NCBI RefSeq assembly: GCF_000379725.1
Contig: NZ_KB903641.1
Span: forward strand, 1 to 44,480
Length of the DNA: 44,480 bases
From: Cytophaga aurantiaca DSM 3654
GTDB lineage: Bacteria; Bacteroidota; Bacteroidia; Cytophagales; Cytophagaceae
Direction of reading: 5' to 3'
Shown piece by piece: positions 9,035 to 17,446 of the stretch; the stretch's first letter is position 1, and the number at the start of each line of letters is the position of its first letter. The position numbers were made by a program, and so were the translations under genes. A model generated the notes under the pieces. It was not told the origin of the DNA, did no database searches, and worked only from the letters and a program-made list of their open reading frames with translations.

Positions 9035-11127
9035 TGCCCACTATTCACCTGGATATTCATATCACCCACCAACTTAAAATCAATTGAATAATCATCGTAA
9101 ATACTTACGTGCGTGTTTACAGGCTTCGTATCGAATCGTGCGGTAAAGACTACCTGTGTAGCAAGATTTGTTAATGTATTTACTTCCGCTGCACTTAACT
9201 GAAATGATACAACGCTGTATTTACTTGAAACCACTTTCCCGCCTGCATCAATCGGTGCGGCAAGAATTGTATTTGTTGTGATGATGCTATCTACCTGCAC
9301 ACCGTACTGATCAAGAAAACGCATATCTACTTTTACATCGAATGGAAATCCGTTCCACACCAATAAATTAAATTTGCCTTCCTGAAAGCCTGCTGTTTTT
9401 AATGCTGGAATATCAAATGCAGCCGTATCAGATAAAACCATATTTGCAGCGATCACAGAAAGCGGAATTTTAATATCCAGAAATGCTTTCAAGTCAACTC
9501 CTGAATACGCAAAATCGGTATGCGGATTTCCTACTTTACCGGCAGGATTAAATTGAAAAATTCCGGCATACGAAAATTTATCCGGAAGGATATTTAATAA
9601 ACTGATTGCATTCGAACCTGTTGACAAATCTATTGTTGATTGCACAGACACCGGAAAACCGCCGCCCTCTGTAGCAGGCGCTATCGGATAGGATTGATTC
9701 ACAGGCGTACCTGTTAAACTCACATTTGCACCCGTTTTAGAATTATAAGCTGTCAAATTATCCAGCGTTGCTTCTGCAGGAATACCCAATGCATTTTCAA
9801 AAACAATGTCTATTGCTGCCGATGAAAAATCCAGTGTTGTTGCAGAAATGTTTTTAAATATATTGACATCAATATTGCCCGGACCAACATCCAATGCATC
9901 TTCTCCAAGATATCCTTTGATATAACTTGGCTTAGGATCAACAAGTGTTAGGGTCATATCTAAGCTATCATCTAAGGAAAGATGTACCAGCCGTCCGGTA
10001 TAATTTATTTTTCCTTTTAACACATTATAAAACGTATTATACTTTGTGCCGTCAGTACCTGTGAGATCCATTAAGTATCCTGAAAAATCTGTATCGAAAA
10101 CAACATGGGACGTGCCGTTTGCAGGTGCCGGAGGAACAACCGCGTCAAATTTAAATGTTTGTCCGTTTTTAGTTGCTGCAGGAATTTCATACGTAAAGCG
10201 CACCGTATCTTCTGCCGTACTGTATACATCAGCGTGCACCGTACCTTGACGAATAATTGTTTCTGTTAATTCAACATTGTTCAATCCGATCAATTCGACA
10301 TTGGACGTTTCATTTACAACTTCCTGTTCAGGAAAAATTGCTGTTGCAGAAAATACTTTTATGTTGCTTATTGAAAGTGTCAACAACAATGCATCCGAGG
10401 TATCTATAATAACAGTTCCGGGCGCAATGTCCATATCATCTATTGACGCATCTATAGTTGAACCAATAGTCTTTCCGGATAAATCCTGCGTTTTAGACTG
10501 TGTTGTACTCGGAAGAATGTTTGTGAACGTTTGTGTCGTGATTACAGAAGGTGGAGTATTGTTGTTTAATGAGAATTGCAAATTAGAAATTGTAAGCGGT
10601 AAACCATTTTTTACCGACACGATCATTTGTCCACTCAATAAATCAGCTGTTTTAAAAAATTGACTGATATCAATACTAATAGGGCCTGCAGTAATATCAT
10701 TCACACCCGGAAAAGGAATTGGAAAACCTAATTTACCGGCAAGTATGATTTGATCACCTAAGGGATTTCCTTGATTTTTTAATTGCAATGCAATTTGTCC
10801 TAATGAAATCGCGCGTGTAATTGTCTGATCAGATAAAACCAGACTGCTTAACTTCACCGTCCTTTTAAATTGCGGTGCTTCAAGCGAAACCAATGAGTCT
10901 ATGGTGTATGTAAAGATCTGCTGACGATTCACTAAAGAAATAGAATGATCCACTTCGGTTTCAACCTGCGTAGAGTCTTTAATAATATCTCGGATCGTTA
11001 ATTTACTTTTCACCAAGGGTGCAAGCACTTTTGTATCCCATCTGGGTTTCTCAAATTCTCTTTTGCAGGAAAAATGTATGCCTGCAATAAAAAGAATTCC
11101 TACAACTGCTTTAATATATATTTTCAT
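9031..11127 (-). CDS. Large lipoprotein of unknown function
   Basis: The 698-residue product starts with a short hydrophobic signal and a lipobox ending at Cys (GIHFSC, then KREFEKPRWD), so it is a predicted lipoprotein. The mature part is almost all beta-strand pattern: Ser/Thr/Asp-rich with repeated blocks of the type L-x-I-x-N-x-x-P and D-F-S-x-x-x-I-D-I. This suggests stacked beta-sandwich domains. No catalytic motif is visible and I do not recognise a named family. It is first in a four-gene minus-strand unit with the DUF5723-like barrel, the radical SAM enzyme and the methyltransferase; a candidate promoter lies upstream at 11168-11198. Confidence 0.75.
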   Translation of the reverse strand: MKIYIKAVVGILFIAGIHFSCKREFEKPRWDTKVLAPLVKSKLTIRDIIKDSTQVETEVDHSISLVNRQQIFTYTIDSLVSLEAPQFKRTVKLSSLVLSDQTITRAISLGQIALQLKNQGNPLGDQIILAGKLGFPIPFPGVNDITAGPISIDISQFFKTADLLSGQMIVSVKNGLPLTISNLQFSLNNNTPPSVITTQTFTNILPSTTQSKTQDLSGKTIGSTIDASIDDMDIAPGTVIIDTSDALLLTLSISNIKVFSATAIFPEQEVVNETSNVELIGLNNVELTETIIRQGTVHADVYSTAEDTVRFTYEIPAATKNGQTFKFDAVVPPAPANGTSHVVFDTDFSGYLMDLTGTDGTKYNTFYNVLKGKINYTGRLVHLSLDDSLDMTLTLVDPKPSYIKGYLGEDALDVGPGNIDVNIFKNISATTLDFSSAAIDIVFENALGIPAEATLDNLTAYNSKTGANVSLTGTPVNQSYPIAPATEGGGFPVSVQSTIDLSTGSNAISLLNILPDKFSYAGIFQFNPAGKVGNPHTDFAYSGVDLKAFLDIKIPLSVIAANMVLSDTAAFDIPALKTAGFQEGKFNLLVWNGFPFDVKVDMRFLDQYGVQVDSIITTNTILAAPIDAGGKVVSSKYSVVSFQLSAAEVNTLTNLATQVVFTARFDTKPVNTHVSIYDDYSIDFKLVGDMNIQVNSGQ

Positions 11128-11167
11128 GGGGTGCGTGGGTAGTTCCAGACGTATGAAGCTCTCTAGA

Positions 11168-11198
11168 TAAATTTAGCCAATTACTTTAACCAAACCAA
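11168..11198 (-). promoter_or_regulatory. Candidate promoter of the lipoprotein/barrel/radical-SAM operon
   Basis: Read on the minus strand, TTGG (11198-11195) and TAAATTTA (11175-11168) are 19 nt apart. This approximates the Bacteroidota -33 TTTG / -7 TAnnTTTG consensus, with one mismatch in each box. It would give a leader of about 35 nt before ATG 11127. Confidence 0.35.
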
Positions 11199-11258
11199 TA
11201 ATTAATTAGACTATTGTAAGAAAAGTAACCTTAATTCACTTTAATGAATTATCAAAGC

Positions 11259-14200
11259 TTATTCTTCGTCCAGGGATAAGGTCATGTCAACTGCTTTATA
11301 ATTGTATCGAACAAAGGTACACCAGGTACAGTCTTCCTCTCCGCAGCCTTCATTGAATTCGTGCTTCATAATACGCTGATACGAATCAACAAGCTGTAAT
11401 CCCACTGCCTGTTCGTCTTCAGGCGAGATAAATATTTTATGTTTTGTTTGCTGCTTCGTAGTTGCATCGGGTTCAACAAAATCCAATTCACCGGAGATCA
11501 CTTTGTAATTCGTTTTGCGGTCGTTTTCAATCAGCAGTTTGTAAAATATGATCTGCCTCCAGTAATCTCCTCCGTTTGGTTCCTTTTCTGTAGGAGGTAA
11601 TAATTTTGATTTACTGGTAGCGTACTTGCCCGTTTTGTAATCAATTACATTTACGTCCTTACCAAATACTTCAATTTTATCTACATTCCCTTTTATTGGT
11701 ATTCCTTTGTATTCAACATTGTCGATCTTATGTTCAAGCAATACGTCTTTGTGCCACACATTGATGTAAGCGGCATATAGCTCAGGAAGGACAACGGTAG
11801 CGCCATACTCTTCGTAGTTTTTGTATTCAATCAACGTAAAATGCGAATGTACATTTTTCATTTTCAATTTGAATACGTCGCTCAAATATTCAACCGTTGG
11901 AAAACGTTTCTCTTCGTCAGCTACCATGGATGCGAAGAAATCTTTCAGTGCTTCGTGTACAGCAGTACCAAAGCCCGAAGAGGCAGTACGTGCACTTGGT
12001 ACCATTAACATGTTTTCAAAATAAAATGCGATCGGGCATTTCAAATATTTATTCAAATGCGTCACACTCAGTTTATAATTTTCCAGCAGTTCATTCAGAT
12101 ATACCGAATCGATCAGTGGAATAACCGGCGGTTCTGTAAATTGCAAAATGTCTAATTTATATTGAACAATCAGATCATCAATCAAATTCACCTGTTCAAC
12201 CGTATTTGATCCGTCTTGAGTTAGCTCAACTAAAAACCGGCTGCCTACTAACTCTTTTTCATTTGCATCTTTTGCAGGATATGAAATATATAAAAATTCT
12301 TTCGCCCGTGTTAATGCAACATAGAATAAACGACGTTCATCTTCTTCGTTATCGTGATCTTCACTTTCTGTTATGGTACTCGGAATTTTAAATCCAAAGT
12401 TGCGCTGCGACTGTCCTTCCCATTGTTTAGAGATGCAGCCGATCAAAAACACATAGTTAAATTCTAATCCTTTAGAAGAATGTGAGGTAACAAAATTTAC
12501 ACCTTTTTCTGCATGAATAATTTTCTGAAGATTCAAACGTACATCGTTATCCAGCATTTTTTGAATGGTGGATAAAAACTCTTTCAAGGTTAATAACGGA
12601 GTGCGTGCAGTTTCTTCTTTCAGAAAATCGAAGAACGTAGTCAGAACCTGCATGTACCAGGTCTTTTCAGACGTATTCATGATCCATGAAAGTATACCAC
12701 CACGCGTTGTTATTTTTTCAAACAACACCTGCAATGTTATGTTGTGAAATTCTTTTTGCCAATAAACTAAATTATCTTCCAGGTCAAGAATCGACTTCAT
12801 TGAATGAAGATTCATCTTTGCAAGTTCCAATTTATTGCCCATTAGCTCCCTCCAGCGTATAGACTTAGTTTCAGCGGTACGCCTTGTTTTACGAGCTATG
12901 TTCGCAATGTCCCTCGGGTCGATATTGAAATATTCAAAATGCATCAGGCGGAATAATTGCTCTTCTCCGGAATCCGGATAATCATTTTCCCGTTGAATAT
13001 AAGAAAGTACATCAATCAGATTTTGAACAAAGGGCAACTGCAATACATTAATGCTTTGCTTAATGTTCAATGGAATTTTTCTTTTCTCAAGTACTTTAAT
13101 AATATCTGCAACTTTTGAGTGCTTTCGATAAATTACTGCAACCTCTGAGAGATCAACTCCTTCCTGATGCAACTGTTCTAATTGCTGTACAATAGCTGCT
13201 TCTTCATGCAGCTCATTATAATATTCTATGATCTTAGGTTTGACAAGAGATGTAGCAACCTTACCTTTTGCTACCAATTCCTTATCCAATCCGTTCACAC
13301 TGTTTACAAGACGTTCGTTGTTGTTCTTGATCACAGCCATGGATGCATTCAGCACAGCTTGTGTAGAACGGTAATTTTCTTTTAATACAATCAACTCCGG
13401 TTTATACTTGACATTAAAATCAACAATGTTTTTAATGTTCGCTCCCTGAAAACGATAAATGGATTGATCATCATCACCAACAACAAACAAGTTCGGGCGC
13501 TCCCAATACGAAGCCAGCATATCCACCACTTCGTTCTGCGAGCCGCTTGTATCCTGATATTCATCTACTAAAATATATTGATAGCGCTCCTGGTAATTAC
13601 GCAACAGCAAATTATTCTCTTTAAATGCCTTCAGCACCCATAAGATCATATCGTTGTAATCGTAGCGACGGATATCGCTCATGGCTTTATTGAAATTGGC
13701 AAACTCTGCAATGGCAGCTTTCAGCTTATCCATCTTTTCAATTTCAATGTAATAGCTCGCCTTCAGATCTCCTTTATTATTGTTTCCTGATTTGCGTTTG
13801 TATTGATGTTCTGGATCATCTTTTAATTCATCTACATACTGATCGATCAGGCGATACATGTTGACTTCAGACCAGCCTTCACTTTTCATGTTTTTAAACA
13901 GCTCCTTCAATCCGATCTGGTCGTAGTAGATATCACCTTTAAAGCGCTTCAGTTTACTTGTAGAATCGAAGTTGTCAATCAACTTTTGATATAATTCTAT
14001 GGTCTCTAATTCTGAAATGGGCTGAAGATTCCGCACACCAAAATAATCCAGGTTCTCCTGAATAACCTGATTACAAAATCCATGGAATGTGTATACATGC
14101 ACACGGTATGCATCCGGACCGATAAAATCCAGCAGACGCTTGCGCATGGCTACGGTACCGGCTTCCGTAAACGTTAAACATAAAATATTATGCGGCTGCA

Positions 14201-14387
14201 CCTGCAAATCGGGTGAAGCAAGGATATGACCTATCCGTGCAGAAAGGATTTGTGTTTTCCCTGTACCCGGACCGGCAATAACTAACACAGGACCTTCTGT
14301 TGTATTCACAGCCTGCAATTGAGCCTTATTTAATTTTGCCAACTGCTGCTGAAAATGAATATCGTATGTTGAAGATGGAGCGGCCAT
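11259..14387 (-). CDS. UvrD/Rep-family helicase fused to an iron-sulfur PD-(D/E)XK nuclease
   Basis: The 1042-residue protein is a superfamily 1A helicase. Visible motifs are Walker A GPGTGKT (residues 39-45), motif II LVDEYQDTSGSQNE, motif III VVGDDDQSIYRFQGA, a motif V region TSHSSKGLEFNYVFL and motif VI RRLFYVALTRA. The last about 260 residues form an AddB/Cas4-like nuclease: a first Cys in KYLKCPIAF, the H of AVHEALKDFF, GNVDKIE and IDYKTGK as the D...DxK active site, and a closing C-x4-C-x2-C (CGEEDCTWC). Four cysteines so spaced are the hallmark of a 4Fe-4S-stapled nuclease. The likely role is DNA repair or end processing as in the AddAB/AdnAB family. No partner gene is adjacent. Confidence 0.88.
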   Translation of the reverse strand: MAAPSSTYDIHFQQQLAKLNKAQLQAVNTTEGPVLVIAGPGTGKTQILSARIGHILASPDLQVQPHNILCLTFTEAGTVAMRKRLLDFIGPDAYRVHVYTFHGFCNQVIQENLDYFGVRNLQPISELETIELYQKLIDNFDSTSKLKRFKGDIYYDQIGLKELFKNMKSEGWSEVNMYRLIDQYVDELKDDPEHQYKRKSGNNNKGDLKASYYIEIEKMDKLKAAIAEFANFNKAMSDIRRYDYNDMILWVLKAFKENNLLLRNYQERYQYILVDEYQDTSGSQNEVVDMLASYWERPNLFVVGDDDQSIYRFQGANIKNIVDFNVKYKPELIVLKENYRSTQAVLNASMAVIKNNNERLVNSVNGLDKELVAKGKVATSLVKPKIIEYYNELHEEAAIVQQLEQLHQEGVDLSEVAVIYRKHSKVADIIKVLEKRKIPLNIKQSINVLQLPFVQNLIDVLSYIQRENDYPDSGEEQLFRLMHFEYFNIDPRDIANIARKTRRTAETKSIRWRELMGNKLELAKMNLHSMKSILDLEDNLVYWQKEFHNITLQVLFEKITTRGGILSWIMNTSEKTWYMQVLTTFFDFLKEETARTPLLTLKEFLSTIQKMLDNDVRLNLQKIIHAEKGVNFVTSHSSKGLEFNYVFLIGCISKQWEGQSQRNFGFKIPSTITESEDHDNEEDERRLFYVALTRAKEFLYISYPAKDANEKELVGSRFLVELTQDGSNTVEQVNLIDDLIVQYKLDILQFTEPPVIPLIDSVYLNELLENYKLSVTHLNKYLKCPIAFYFENMLMVPSARTASSGFGTAVHEALKDFFASMVADEEKRFPTVEYLSDVFKLKMKNVHSHFTLIEYKNYEEYGATVVLPELYAAYINVWHKDVLLEHKIDNVEYKGIPIKGNVDKIEVFGKDVNVIDYKTGKYATSKSKLLPPTEKEPNGGDYWRQIIFYKLLIENDRKTNYKVISGELDFVEPDATTKQQTKHKIFISPEDEQAVGLQLVDSYQRIMKHEFNEGCGEEDCTWCTFVRYNYKAVDMTLSLDEE

Positions 14388-14450
14388 GATAAAAACGTGT
14401 AAGGGTTTGTATTTAAATATACGATTTCATTTTATTTATTGGTACAAAAA

Positions 14451-14482
14451 AAAGTCATCCCGATAGCTATCGGGATGACTTT
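14451..14482 (-). terminator. Rho-independent terminator downstream of ppiD
   Basis: A perfect 32-nt palindrome centred on CCCGATAGCTATCGGG is followed, on the minus strand, by a run of T (positions 14450-14446 are all A on the plus strand). It sits 22 nt after the ppiD stop and before the helicase gene's start. Confidence 0.85.
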
Positions 14483-14504
14483 AAAATTCTGTTTATAAAT
14501 TCAA

Positions 14505-16598
14505 TTAAAATCTATAACGCATATCTATAATTTCTGATGTCTTTTTAATAGCTGCATCAATAACACCGTATGCAATACGGTTGTTACGTTGCTGCTGTAA
14601 TTGAGAAACAAACTGGCTGTAATCTGCAACTTCTGATTTCGTAAAGTTTAAATTCTTAACGATTAATACACCGTTCTCGCCTGTAAGTACCGTAGATACT
14701 TTATCTTTACCAAGACCAAATATTACACCTACTGCTTCAGGCTCATAACCTACACCAGTGATCATTCCTGAAGAAAGAAGAATGTCTGTTGCTTTGCCTG
14801 TTAATGCATCCGAACCATACGCTTTTGCTATCGCAGCTAAGTTTGTACCGTTTGCATTTAATTTTGCAGCGATGCGTTTAGCTTTTTCTTCATTTTCGAT
14901 TTTAGGTTTCACTTGATCTTTTACATCTTTAGCAGAAGCAAGACCTTTTTCACGGATACCTGTAACCAATACAACGATCTGCTTGTTATCAACTGAGAAT
15001 ACATTAGATACATTGTTTACATCTCTGTCATCGCTGTATAACCACTTAATGATTTCTCTCGCTTCCGTAACACCTGTGATGCTTTTAGCAGCTCCATCAA
15101 TATTTGCCTGCTCATATTTAGCAGCGCCAAACTTGAATTTTTTCAATTCGGTTCTGAATGTTCCAGTATCTTTTACAGACGAAGCAAAACCATCTGCAAC
15201 TCTGTAAACCGAATCTACAGTAGCATCAAATGCTTCAACATTTTTCTGTACAGTTGCAACTAAAAACTTCTTACCCATTTTAGGTACGTCAACACGAATG
15301 ATGTGGTAACCGAATTGTGTTTCAACAATGTTTGGCAATACACCTGCTTTGTTCGCACTGAAAATTGCATTTTCAAATGGCTTAACCATTTGACCTTTTC
15401 CAAACCAACCCAGTGAACCTCCATTGGAAGCAGTACCATCGCCGCCATATTGTGCAGCCATTTTCTCGAAGCTTGCTCCTTTTTGAATTTCAGCTAAGAT
15501 CTGTTGTGCTTGTTTTTTAGCTTCTGCTTTTTTCTCTGCAGGATCTGTTTCGTTTGTACGGAATAAAATATGGCTAGCTTTTGCTACAACATTCGTATCG
15601 CTTTCGATCTTGATCACTTTTGTCAATGTATAACCCTGGCCACTTGGGAATGGACCATATACGCTATCCGTTTGTAAAGACGTTACCATTTTAGACATTG
15701 CTTCCGGCAACTGGCTAATCTGTACATAAGATGGTTCTGCAGGTGCGTCTGAATTTGAACGGATAAATGCAGTGTCATTTTTTGCTATCTTAAATTCTTC
15801 CTTGATCGCAATCAAATCTTTTTTAACATATGCACTGTCTTCAGCAGAAGGTGTATTGTTAAATACAGCAAATTCAATTGAACGGCCTTCTTCTACTTCA
15901 AATTCTTTTGCATGATCTTTAATATATTTTTCGATCATTTCATCCGTTACAGCAATTGTATCTTTGATAGAATAATATGGTACATATACATACTCCGCTT
16001 CTGCTTTATCATTTAAGCTGTGGTAGTAACGTTGTGCTTCTGCTTTTGTAACATATTCAGACTTCTTGATCAACGCATCGTATTTGCTGCGCATTCTTTC
16101 GTCGAAAACATATTGTTTCATTGCTTTCCAACGGCCTTGAAGTGCTATTTGCTCTTCCGGAGATTGGAATTGGTTGCTGTTGTCCAGATTTGCAATAAAC
16201 TGTTTTACGTTTTCAGCACTTTGAAATTGTTGTTTTACAATTTCAGACATGTGCTCACCTTCAATTAAATCTCCTCTTTCTTCTTCAGAAATAGCAATAC
16301 CCGCTTTTTCATATACAGGTATATTTAAATTGTCAAAAATTAATTGATTCCAGGCAATATCTTCCATGTTTGTGTTGTTGCTGGAACCGCCATAAAGTCC
16401 TTCAGCCTTCGCAATGGCTTTTTGGTAATCTTCAATAGTGATACTGGTACCACCAATTTCACCTACTTTGTTTTTAAAACTTGAAAAGATAGAATTGCTT
16501 GATGTAAAAGCATCCCCTAAAAGGAATAGCACTAAGCCTAATACAATAGTACCTACTACGAGGCCAGATCTTTGATTGATTTTATTGAAAATACCCAT
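14505..16598 (-). CDS. ppiD: Periplasmic peptidyl-prolyl isomerase/chaperone, PpiD/SurA-like
   Basis: The 697-residue protein has an N-terminal membrane anchor (about residues 13-31, GLVVGTIVLGLVLFLLG) and a SurA_N-like chaperone region (VGEIGGTSITIEDYQKAIA). A parvulin rotamase domain follows near residues 345-440, with the markers ASHILF, SFEKMAAQYGGDG, GGSLGWFGKGQMVKPFE and ETQFGYHIIRV. Length and single TM anchor match PpiD, which helps fold outer-membrane proteins at the periplasmic face of the inner membrane. A second, diverged parvulin-like segment may be present toward the C-terminus. It is the last gene of the coaX-lptC cluster, and has its own candidate promoter and a strong terminator. 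Confidence 0.9.
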   Translation of the reverse strand: MGIFNKINQRSGLVVGTIVLGLVLFLLGDAFTSSNSIFSSFKNKVGEIGGTSITIEDYQKAIAKAEGLYGGSSNNTNMEDIAWNQLIFDNLNIPVYEKAGIAISEEERGDLIEGEHMSEIVKQQFQSAENVKQFIANLDNSNQFQSPEEQIALQGRWKAMKQYVFDERMRSKYDALIKKSEYVTKAEAQRYYHSLNDKAEAEYVYVPYYSIKDTIAVTDEMIEKYIKDHAKEFEVEEGRSIEFAVFNNTPSAEDSAYVKKDLIAIKEEFKIAKNDTAFIRSNSDAPAEPSYVQISQLPEAMSKMVTSLQTDSVYGPFPSGQGYTLTKVIKIESDTNVVAKASHILFRTNETDPAEKKAEAKKQAQQILAEIQKGASFEKMAAQYGGDGTASNGGSLGWFGKGQMVKPFENAIFSANKAGVLPNIVETQFGYHIIRVDVPKMGKKFLVATVQKNVEAFDATVDSVYRVADGFASSVKDTGTFRTELKKFKFGAAKYEQANIDGAAKSITGVTEAREIIKWLYSDDRDVNNVSNVFSVDNKQIVVLVTGIREKGLASAKDVKDQVKPKIENEEKAKRIAAKLNANGTNLAAIAKAYGSDALTGKATDILLSSGMITGVGYEPEAVGVIFGLGKDKVSTVLTGENGVLIVKNLNFTKSEVADYSQFVSQLQQQRNNRIAYGVIDAAIKKTSEIIDMRYRF

Positions 16599-16621
16599 TT
16601 TTATACGTTTCTAAAGAATTG

Positions 16622-16652
16622 CAAAATAACGACAAACCTCCGTAAAAACAAA
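16622..16652 (-). promoter_or_regulatory. Candidate promoter of ppiD
   Basis: On the minus strand, TTTG (16652-16649) is followed by a 19-nt spacer and TTATTTTG (16629-16622). The -33 box is exact and the -7 box is one base off TAnnTTTG. Spacing is ideal for the Bacteroidota housekeeping sigma factor, and the predicted leader is about 20 nt. Confidence 0.45.
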
Positions 16653-16677
16653 AGTCTGGAGTCGATTTGAAAATTAA

Positions 16678-16917
16678 TTATTTGCCTTTTTTATTAAATT
16701 TTGTGCCCGTTTGGACTTTTTTGTGGTTTTGGTTATCCTCATCCTCTTTTGACTCATTCATTTTACGATACGTAAAGCCTAAAAAAAGCATGAACGTAAG
16801 CATGTAAAACATATAAGCTGCTGCAAATCCATTGCGCATGTTCTGATGTATAGAAATCATCAACATCCCTGCCATCGCATAAAAAAGAACTACGGTTAAA
16901 GTGCTTTTACTTTTCAT
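16678..16917 (-). CDS. Small two-TM membrane protein, function unknown
   Basis: This 79-residue protein has two hydrophobic segments (about residues 8-24 and 31-49) and a highly charged C-terminal tail (KMNESKEDEDNQNHKK, ending KFNKKGK). It begins only 4 nt after the lptC stop and precedes ppiD, so it belongs to the same envelope-biogenesis transcription unit. I recognise no named family. Its position between lptC and ppiD suggests an inner-membrane accessory role, but this rests on context only. Confidence 0.65.
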   Translation of the reverse strand: MKSKSTLTVVLFYAMAGMLMISIHQNMRNGFAAAYMFYMLTFMLFLGFTYRKMNESKEDEDNQNHKKVQTGTKFNKKGK

Positions 16918-16921
16918 ACGG

Positions 16922-17446
16922 TTATTTTACTGAAACAATCCCTGTTACTGTCCGAATAGTGTAAGAAGAAAAATCCTGAGTAGCATCCATTCCATTTCCT
17001 TTTACAATTTCATTTGCTGTTTCAATTACTAAAAACTTATCGGTATAGATCTTCTTCGTTGCAGGCGACCAGAATAATTCTTCTGTAGACATTTTTTTCC
17101 CGTCACGCTTATTATCAATTACGACATTCCCTGAAATTTTATACAGATTCTTCTCTTTGTAAAAAATTGCATAGTTGGAAGTCAATATTGCTTTGGGATC
17201 TTTTTGTTCATCAAAAAATTCAACATAAACTCCCTTCGGAAATTCTCTATCGCTGTTCTGTAATAATAGCTGCACGGGAGCTTTCAGAATTAATTTGGTT
17301 TCACCAGAATCGCTGTATATTGTTTCAATATTTGTTGCAGTCATCATTGGGCCGGCATAGGGCGCAATATAGACAGCAGTCTGCTCTACTTTAGGTGCAC
17401 AGCTTACCATACATGCTGTGCTGAAAAATATGAGCCAGCGTAACAT
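16922..17446 (-). CDS. lptC: LPS export ABC transporter periplasmic protein LptC
   Basis: The 174-residue protein starts with a hydrophobic signal ending in a lipobox-like MVSC (residues 13-16), so it may be lipid-anchored. The rest has the LptC/OstA beta-jellyroll pattern: TNIETIYSDSGETKLILKAP, GVYVEFFDE, ILTSNYAIFYKEKNLYKISGNV and a second strand block LFWSPATKKIYTDKFL. LptC bridges LptBFG and LptA in lipopolysaccharide transport. Its ATG overlaps the preceding OMP gene's TAA by one base, indicating translational coupling. The gene order with coaX and an OMP is typical of Bacteroidota. Confidence 0.85.
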   Translation of the reverse strand: MLRWLIFFSTACMVSCAPKVEQTAVYIAPYAGPMMTATNIETIYSDSGETKLILKAPVQLLLQNSDREFPKGVYVEFFDEQKDPKAILTSNYAIFYKEKNLYKISGNVVIDNKRDGKKMSTEELFWSPATKKIYTDKFLVIETANEIVKGNGMDATQDFSSYTIRTVTGIVSVK

